From a bacterium (GTDB taxonomy: Archaea; Thermoplasmatota; Thermoplasmata; Lutacidiplasmatales; UBA184), in assembly GCA_021832495.1 (NCBI GenBank), contig JAKBKR010000002.1, positions 1 through 29,700 of the forward strand: a DNA stretch of 29,700 nt, in the 5' to 3' direction. The notes under the pieces are model-generated. The model saw only the letters and a list, made by a program, of their open reading frames with translations, had not been told where the DNA came from and did not search any database. Of this stretch, positions 24,493-29,700 are shown piece by piece. Made by a program: the position numbers and the translations under genes. Within the stretch, counting starts at the first letter, position 1, and the number at the start of each line of letters is the position of its first letter.

Positions 24493-26256
24493 CTACAGTC
24501 GGATGACCTGGGCCCCTTCCTCAAGCTGGCTCAGTTCGGTCGGTGTGTAGAAACCCGGGGGGATCCGGAAGAGCGCGTGCGCCGAGTGCTCTTCCGCCAT
24601 TTCCCGCGTCACTTGGACCAGCCGACGGGCGCTCTTGAACGAAGTGGCGTGCGAAACGAGATCGAGCGCATCGACGTACACCACGCAGCCTGGGGTCTTC
24701 GTGAGGTGCGTCTCGATGATGGACCCTAGCCGGTCAAGGTCCCCCGGAAGGACGCGCCCCTCGCCTTCCCCATAGGCCATGTGCCAAAGTTCCCCTTTGG
24801 CCAGCATGGCCGGCACATCGTGCGGCGTCTTGGTGACGATGAGCATCCGCGACGGTTCGAGCGTCTCATCTTGAAGGGCGGCCCACACATCCGCCGGATC
24901 GTGCGTCTCGACCACGGTCAGCGGGGAGAGCTTGATCTTGAGCCGGAGCGGTTCGCCATTCCTTCGGTCGGTGCCTCCGCTGACAACGCCCGGGACTTCC
25001 GGAGCCGATACTCCCGTCTCTCTCCTGACGGCCGGAGCGGAGTTGCCTGTCCGGGACCGCAGAAGGTGGAGTAGGACCAACACGATGGCGATTGCAAGGA
25101 TCGCCAGGATGACGAGCGACACGATGGGGATCCCGAACAATGTATCCCGAGAATGAGTGCTCGATGAGGGACTCGTGACATTGCCGAACATCCAAGTATC
25201 GGTATAGGGTGAATTGCTACCGACCCCGCCGTACAGGAGGAACGTGCCGGTGGAGTTGTCATAAGCAAAAGCCGCGCTTGCCCGGGCGGGTGGTGCGGGG
25301 GTCGAGTTGACCATCGCCCAGTTCCCTTGTGCGTAGAGATACGTGGAGGCCGTCACCTGGGTGCCGATCCCGGTTGATGGGGTGAGTCCGCCAAAGAGAA
25401 GAGGGCCCCCGGCCGCCACGTCGTTCGCATAGGCTGCGAAGTAGAGAGGGTCGGGCACCGTCCCCGGCACGAGCCGGATCCACGCATCGGACTTGAAGAG
25501 CCACGTTCCTGACAGGATCGGGCTCAGTCCCGGGCCCGTCCGGTCATTGTCGTAACCACCATACAACACGACTCCTCCCAGGGTGGGGTCGTCTACCAAC
25601 GCAGCACCAAAACATTCCAAGGGTTGAGGGTTGGTGACGAGCTCCCGCCACGTGGGTGTACTTCCTTGGATCCCCAGGACCCAGGTATCATTCCAAGGGC
25701 AATGACCTGAACTCAAGTTCGTGGGGACCGAAGAGCATCCCCCATACGCGACGATCTCATCTGAGGAAGAGTCGTAGGCCATGCTCATTCCCCAGCGGGC
25801 AACGGGTCCTTTCTGGCAGGGCGAGCATATCTCGGTCCAGCTGCCGTGCGAGAAGACCCAGGTATCGTTGTAGAAACCGAGGGGACCTCCGCCCCCCCAG
25901 TAGACGACGCCCGGAATGGCCGGATCGTAGGCCATGCTCGCGAAATCACTGGGCAAAGGGCTTGGGTTCAAATTCAATTGTGACCATTGTCCCCCCTTGT
26001 AGGTCCAAGTGGAAGCTGAATAGGAATCTTGGACGGGGTTGACGCCCCCATAGAGCACAAACTCTTGGTCGGCCGCATCGTATGCCATCACGGATCCCTC
26101 GAGAGGACCGGGTGAGCGCGGGGAGTTCGCCGTCACATTCGTCCAACCGAGAGCCGATGCGGCGAGGGGGTGCGCTGTGAGTGAGCTCCCCATCGACCCG
26201 GTGGCCGGGGCGAGGATCCCCAACGTTAGGCCGATGAGCCCAAGTCCGAGGAACAT
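24493..26256 (-). CDS. secreted kelch-propeller membrane protein with cytoplasmic DUF835 domain
   Basis: A 587-residue single-pass protein. Residues 1-20 are hydrophobic and resemble a signal peptide (MFLGLGLIGLTLGILAPATG). Residues about 38-360 hold six kelch repeats, each with a MAYD-like strand, a diglycine as in VLYGGV and a later TW(V/L/T) strand; these make a six-blade beta-propeller outside the cell. A membrane helix lies at 375-399 (IPIVSLVILAILAIAIVLVL) followed by RSR. A linker leads to a C-terminal domain (about 437-587) resembling DUF835, found on archaeal sensor proteins (blocks RMLIVTKTPHDVPAML, VVYVDALDLV, ALFRIPPGFY). No kinase domain is present. The ATG at 26256 suits the TATA box at 26309-26316; a GTG at 26307 would add a basic N-region but lies too near that box. 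Ligand and partner are unknown. Confidence 0.85.
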   Translation of the reverse strand: MFLGLGLIGLTLGILAPATGSMGSSLTAHPLAASALGWTNVTANSPRSPGPLEGSVMAYDAADQEFVLYGGVNPVQDSYSASTWTYKGGQWSQLNLNPSPLPSDFASMAYDPAIPGVVYWGGGGPLGFYNDTWVFSHGSWTEICSPCQKGPVARWGMSMAYDSSSDEIVAYGGCSSVPTNLSSGHCPWNDTWVLGIQGSTPTWRELVTNPQPLECFGAALVDDPTLGGVVLYGGYDNDRTGPGLSPILSGTWLFKSDAWIRLVPGTVPDPLYFAAYANDVAAGGPLLFGGLTPSTGIGTQVTASTYLYAQGNWAMVNSTPAPPARASAAFAYDNSTGTFLLYGGVGSNSPYTDTWMFGNVTSPSSSTHSRDTLFGIPIVSLVILAILAIAIVLVLLHLLRSRTGNSAPAVRRETGVSAPEVPGVVSGGTDRRNGEPLRLKIKLSPLTVVETHDPADVWAALQDETLEPSRMLIVTKTPHDVPAMLAKGELWHMAYGEGEGRVLPGDLDRLGSIIETHLTKTPGCVVYVDALDLVSHATSFKSARRLVQVTREMAEEHSAHALFRIPPGFYTPTELSQLEEGAQVIRL

Positions 26257-26308
26257 GGACCAGCGCCCGCTAGAATGGCCACTCCCTGGGGGCTTCAACG
26301 TATACACA

Positions 26309-26316
26309 CTATATCG
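26309..26316. promoter_or_regulatory. TATA-like element between divergent genes
   Basis: The plus strand reads CTATATCG and the minus strand CGATATAG. For the kelch gene it predicts initiation near 26287, about 30 bases before its ATG. For the plus-strand methyltransferase it would give a long leader of about 120 bases to ATG 26461. Confidence 0.45.
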
Positions 26317-26460
26317 AGAAGGAATATGAACCGCGCCGGACCGCTTCCTCAGGGGTTCCGGGCCGAATATCTCAAGGGACCGACCCGGGCTGGACCCCTT
26401 CGGCACTTCTTCTGGGTCCCGGGCGCCAACCTTTTGGGCCGCAACCCCTGGCACGAAGCG

Positions 26461-27981
26461 ATGCCCCGGCCCGATCCTCCGGACACCCCCGTAGAACGGA
26501 CGGTGTTGAGCACGGTTCGACGTTCGGGCGTGATGGGGATCACCGCAAAGCAAATCGCCACGGTCACGGGGCAGCCCGAATCTGAGGTCACCCAGGCCAT
26601 CGAGCAACTGGAGACCACCGGAGCGGTGCACCCGGTGGGCCGTTCGCTCTGGATCGCACAGGAGTATGAGAACATAGGGTCCCGTTGGGAAGAGGGTGTC
26701 GGGCCAGAGGATTTCCGAGGGGCCTTCGAGCGAGAGATTGGCATTTCGGTCACGAGCCGACCGCTGAATCTCCACTTCCGCCCCAACGAACAGCTGGCCG
26801 TCCATCGTTGGTGGCCCTACGTGCAGGAATTTTCCGCAGGATTCGTTAGGGAATCGCTGGCGAACCTCTCCATCGGTAAAGGAAGTGTGGTACTGGACCC
26901 GTTCTGTGGCAGCGGAACGGTCCCCGTGGAGGCCCGGCTGGCGGGCGCCCAGGGGGTCGGGAATGATATGCTCCCTCTGGCGGCCTTTGTTTCCTCCGCC
27001 AAAGGCGAGTGGGAAGTGGATCCTCGGGAGCTCGGACGCTTGGCCGACCGAGTACTACGGGACCGCAACGAAAGAACCTCGGAGCTCCCGTTCCTCAAGG
27101 AGACCCGCTCGCACTTCCGCCCTGAGGTCCTGGCATCCCTCCTTTCTCTCCGGAACGCGATCGATGCCCTACCCAGCTCGCCAGGCAAGGACCTTCTCCG
27201 GTTGTCCTTTGCGGACATCCTGATCGATGCGAGCAACCTGAAGCGCTCCCCGTGCCTAGGTTATGCGGCCAAGGGACGCTTCGGGAGTGAACGACCCATC
27301 GAACTGTTCCAGATGGCCATCGACCGGATGCGAGAGGACCTTGCCGAACTCCAGAAAGACACTGGACGGTGGGGGCCGCGCCTTCGGATCACGCAAGGTG
27401 ATTCGGGTACACAACCCTTGGGATCCGGCAACGTAGACGTAGCCATCACAAGCCCGCCCTACGTGAACGGGATGGACTATCCGATGAACTACAAGATCGA
27501 GATGGCGTGGCTGGGGCTTGTCCGGGGCTACGGCGAGCTCAAACGTCTGCGCGAGACAATGGTGGCCTGTGATAACACACCCTCGTCAGCCGTCTCGGAC
27601 GATACACTCCACCCTCTGGTCGCACGGGATGGCTGGATACGCCAGGTCCGGAGGTCGATCCGGGAGAACATACGACGGAAATCGACGTATCGCCGGCCCA
27701 ACATGGATGCGATCGTGGCCCGGTACTTCAGCGATCTTGTACCGGTGATCCAGAACGTGCACCGCAGCCTGAAACCGGGGTCCCGGTTCCTCGTGGTCAA
27801 CGGGGATTCGTTGATGGCGGGGGCGTACGTTCCCGGGGATGCCATCTTCGTCCGGTTGGCGCGGGACCTGGGCTTTCAGGTGGAGTCCTTTGCGGTAGCC
27901 CGGACCCGACGCTCGGGTCAGCGGAGGGGTTTCGTGCTCCGGGAGACCATCGCCACCCTCCGCAAAGCCCCCGCGACGTAG
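26461..27981 (+). CDS. winged-helix domain fused to N4/N6 DNA methyltransferase
   Basis: A 506-residue protein. The first 70 residues form a winged-helix-like module (TVLSTVRRSGVMGITAKQIA, then VTGQPESEVTQAIEQL and a wing with VHPVGRSLWIA). SAM-binding motif I is DPFCGSGTVPVEA (146-158) with the acidic ND at 168-169. The catalytic motif TSPPY is at 330-334, followed by VNGMDYPMNYKIEMAWLG, matching N6_N4_Mtase (PF01555) proteins; the serine form SPPY suggests N4-cytosine as target. Motif I precedes the catalytic motif, with about 180 residues between. No restriction endonuclease or specificity gene is adjacent, so it is an orphan. An RNA target, as for Trm11-type enzymes with similar motifs, is less likely. 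In-frame ATGs at 26275 and 26326 precede 26461, but the first two lie before or at the TATA element, so 26461 is preferred. Confidence 0.82.
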   Translation: MPRPDPPDTPVERTVLSTVRRSGVMGITAKQIATVTGQPESEVTQAIEQLETTGAVHPVGRSLWIAQEYENIGSRWEEGVGPEDFRGAFEREIGISVTSRPLNLHFRPNEQLAVHRWWPYVQEFSAGFVRESLANLSIGKGSVVLDPFCGSGTVPVEARLAGAQGVGNDMLPLAAFVSSAKGEWEVDPRELGRLADRVLRDRNERTSELPFLKETRSHFRPEVLASLLSLRNAIDALPSSPGKDLLRLSFADILIDASNLKRSPCLGYAAKGRFGSERPIELFQMAIDRMREDLAELQKDTGRWGPRLRITQGDSGTQPLGSGNVDVAITSPPYVNGMDYPMNYKIEMAWLGLVRGYGELKRLRETMVACDNTPSSAVSDDTLHPLVARDGWIRQVRRSIRENIRRKSTYRRPNMDAIVARYFSDLVPVIQNVHRSLKPGSRFLVVNGDSLMAGAYVPGDAIFVRLARDLGFQVESFAVARTRRSGQRRGFVLRETIATLRKAPAT

Positions 27982-28025
27982 CGACAGGCTAATGGCAGCC
28001 CTTTCGTGAGGCAGACGGAGAAGCG

Positions 28026-28814
28026 ATGCGCTTTCTTGTCTACTCACCGGAGGACATGGTCTCCGCCGGGGCGGCGGCCGCCTTACGGTCCGCATATCCG
28101 TTCCACCCGGTCTCCGCCGTGGAAGGGATCTCGAGATACGAGTGGGAGGGGATCGAGTTGCTGGAACTCCCGGGCCATCACCTGTACGCCGACTACCTCG
28201 ACAAGCTGGGGGCAGACCTCATCATCGTCCTGAGCCGGCACAGCAGTGCGAAGAGCGTGCCGGCCTTCACGGCACACCCCGTAGGGAACTGGACCGATGA
28301 CGCAAAGCTCGGGGGACGACCGCGGGAGCTCTCGACCGCCGCCCCGGTCGCGATGCTGAAGATCCTTAAGGCTCTCAGCGAGCGCGCTCCGTTGGACATT
28401 CCCGTGACGTACGAGGCGACCCATCACGGACCAGCCCTTCGCACCCCGGTCGTGTACGCCGAGGTGGGAGGAAGTGAGGAGACCTGGAAGGATGGTCGCC
28501 TGCACAAGGTGCTGGCCGAGGCCGTGGTGGCCTCCCTCGATGCCGAAGCATCTTTCGGAAAGGTGGCCCTCGGCATCGGTGGGCTCCACTACGAGTCCAA
28601 GTTCTCCCGGCTCGCGCTCGAGGGAAGGTTTGCCTTTGGCCACATGATGAGCAAGCACTACTGCGGCGAGCTAACGATGCTCGCGCAGGCGATCGAACGC
28701 TCCGAACCCCGCCCGGAAGTGGCGGTGATCGAGTGGAAGAGCCTCGCGTCAGAAGAGCGCAGCCGCGTCATCGCCCGGCTCTCCGAACTCGGCCTCGACT
28801 ACGAGCGAGTGTGA
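28026..28814 (+). CDS. dtdA: archaeal D-aminoacyl-tRNA deacylase (DTD2)
   Basis: A 262-residue enzyme that removes D-amino acids wrongly attached to tRNA, thereby recycling tRNA and protecting translation. Family blocks are present: LSRHSSAKSVPAFTAHPVGNW (about 70-90), the YEATHHGPALRTPVVYAEVGG block (about 134-154) and LGIGGLHYESKFSRLALE (about 183-200), with GHMMSKHYC near the end. The length matches archaeal DtdA, which is unrelated to bacterial DTD. It begins 44 bases after the methyltransferase with GGAGAAGCG before the ATG, so it may share that transcript. It converges on the DUF1015 gene with a 27-base gap. Confidence 0.95.
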   Translation: MRFLVYSPEDMVSAGAAAALRSAYPFHPVSAVEGISRYEWEGIELLELPGHHLYADYLDKLGADLIIVLSRHSSAKSVPAFTAHPVGNWTDDAKLGGRPRELSTAAPVAMLKILKALSERAPLDIPVTYEATHHGPALRTPVVYAEVGGSEETWKDGRLHKVLAEAVVASLDAEASFGKVALGIGGLHYESKFSRLALEGRFAFGHMMSKHYCGELTMLAQAIERSEPRPEVAVIEWKSLASEERSRVIARLSELGLDYERV

Positions 28815-28841
28815 CGCCCGAATCTCTTACGGTGGGGACGG

Positions 28842-29700
28842 CTACGGGTCCTTGAGGTGACTGAAGATGAGCCCCTCGGCAACCTTGGGCAGGAACATCG
28901 TCGACTTTTGCGCCATGAACCGATGAGCGAACGCTTCCCGCTCGACCCCCTCTATGGCGATGGGAGGGAGGAGGAAGGCCGTCCCATCGCTCTCTCTAGC
29001 CTCCTCCAAGGCCTCGCCTGGCGACCGGACGAAAGAGAATTTCCCCGCCTCGAGACGAAGTTCCCCTTCGAGGAAGCGGTGGAGCAATTGAAAGTCCTCC
29101 CCTTCATTCCGCAGGGGCCCTCCCCGCGCAAGCCATGCGGAGGAACGGCCCACCGCCAAGAAACCCTGTCTGCCCTGATTTCGGACACCCCGTAGGACCT
29201 CGATGTAGGCGGGGAGCGAAAGGTCTGGCCCAAGCGGCTCTACGTCCGGAAAGTGACGGAGGGCCGCCTTGTGGAGGGTTGCGAAGGGCCGCTGCTTTCG
29301 GGCGACGACCCGGTGCCACGGCAAGAGCAACAGGGCCCGGTCGTGCGCCTCGACCAGCATCGTGAGCGGGTACACACGCTCACCGTCGGTTGCCATTTGC
29401 CGTGCCGCAGTGAACCGGTGATGTCCGTCGAGGATCATGACCCGTTTGCGTCGGAACAAGCTCCGCAATCGGGAGATGAGCCGGGGATCGGTCAGTGCCC
29501 AAAGCCGGTGGGTGCTGCCATGGAGCTTAGCCTCGACGAGCGGAGGGCGGTCTGCGTCGAACTTGAGCCGCCGCCGATCGAGGCCCAAGTGATTCTCGAG
29601 GAGGTCGTTGACCGTGTGGTTCTCCATCCGGTAGCCCGCCACGATGGGGGCGTTATGCATACCCGTGGCCCGCTCCAGCCGGATGCGTTCTTCGACCCGG
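28842..29700 (-). CDS. DUF1015 family protein, N-terminus beyond right edge
   Basis: The frame is open to the right edge (29700). The internal ATG at 29660 is not the start, because the upstream codons read RLERATGMHNAPIVAGY, matching the DUF1015 block that normally sits over 100 residues in. The visible 285 codons contain VMILDGHHRFTAARQMA, the family's DGHHR motif, and the closing AQKSTMFLPKVAEGLIF block, like the KSTxFxPK...GL of DUF1015. Family members run to about 400 residues and share features with ParB/SerK-like nucleotide-binding folds; no function is established. It is convergent with dtdA. Confidence 0.87.
   Translation of the reverse strand, partial: RVEERIRLERATGMHNAPIVAGYRMENHTVNDLLENHLGLDRRRLKFDADRPPLVEAKLHGSTHRLWALTDPRLISRLRSLFRRKRVMILDGHHRFTAARQMATDGERVYPLTMLVEAHDRALLLLPWHRVVARKQRPFATLHKAALRHFPDVEPLGPDLSLPAYIEVLRGVRNQGRQGFLAVGRSSAWLARGGPLRNEGEDFQLLHRFLEGELRLEAGKFSFVRSPGEALEEARESDGTAFLLPPIAIEGVEREAFAHRFMAQKSTMFLPKVAEGLIFSHLKDP

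Noticed and set aside
26257..26805. Upstream in-frame extension of the kelch-DUF835 gene
   Set aside because: It overlaps the start of the divergent methyltransferase, lies upstream of the TATA-like element, and would bury the signal peptide inside the protein.
1..29700. Mobile elements, CRISPR arrays or prophage
   Set aside because: I saw no transposase, integrase, terminal inverted repeats, regularly spaced repeats or phage structural genes.

Overview
The window looks like chromosome from a GC-rich (about 60% by eye) euryarchaeon of the class Thermoplasmata. Four things point there. A respiratory complex I operon has the 11-gene order nuoABCDHIJKLMN with no nuoEFG. A bacterial-type gyrB is present, a gene several euryarchaeal lineages acquired from bacteria. 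There is an archaeal D-aminoacyl-tRNA deacylase (DtdA) and a tetraether-lipid-synthase-like radical SAM enzyme. Archaeal TATA boxes (box A) sit 25-40 bases before several starts. I cannot name the genus from the sequence alone; the lineage call is inference.

Layout. 1-2857 (minus strand): a YjbQ/UPF0047 protein followed by the TldD/TldE protease pair, with TldE cut by the left edge. 2858-3240: a gap with promoters but no gene I can support. 3241-5706 (plus): a SAM methyltransferase, then APS kinase and a zinc-ribbon nucleotide-sugar epimerase. They converge on 5684-7879 (minus), a family-2 glycosyltransferase and an alkaline-phosphatase-superfamily hydrolase. Together these four look like a surface-glycan or polyisoprenyl-glycan locus, possibly with sulfation. 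8110-9855 (minus): the tetraether-synthase-like radical SAM protein, followed by a strong hairpin terminator. 9915-10238 (plus): a small unknown protein. 10338-20888 (plus): the complex I operon with its own TATA box, mostly ATGA-coupled genes. Its NuoI is unusually long and carries four 4Fe-4S cysteine motifs instead of two. 20901-24049 (minus): gyrB, translationally coupled to a membrane glycosyltransferase resembling carotenoid glycosyltransferases. 24347-24431 (minus): tRNA-Leu(GAG). 24493-26256 (minus): a secreted six-blade kelch propeller, one membrane helix and a cytoplasmic DUF835 domain. It diverges from 26461-27981 (plus), a winged-helix/DNA-methyltransferase fusion. 28026-28814 (plus): DtdA. 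28842-29700 (minus): a DUF1015 protein cut by the right edge.

How the genes fit together. The largest coherent system is the proton-pumping quinone reductase. It lacks the NADH-dehydrogenase module, so its electron donor must be something other than the usual NuoEFG, and the enlarged ferredoxin-like NuoI is the obvious candidate entry point. Lipid (Tes-like) and glycan genes flank it, so much of the window concerns the cell envelope and membrane energy conversion. I saw no insertion sequence, CRISPR array, integrase or prophage gene, and the region reads as ordinary core chromosome with a few lineage-specific proteins.
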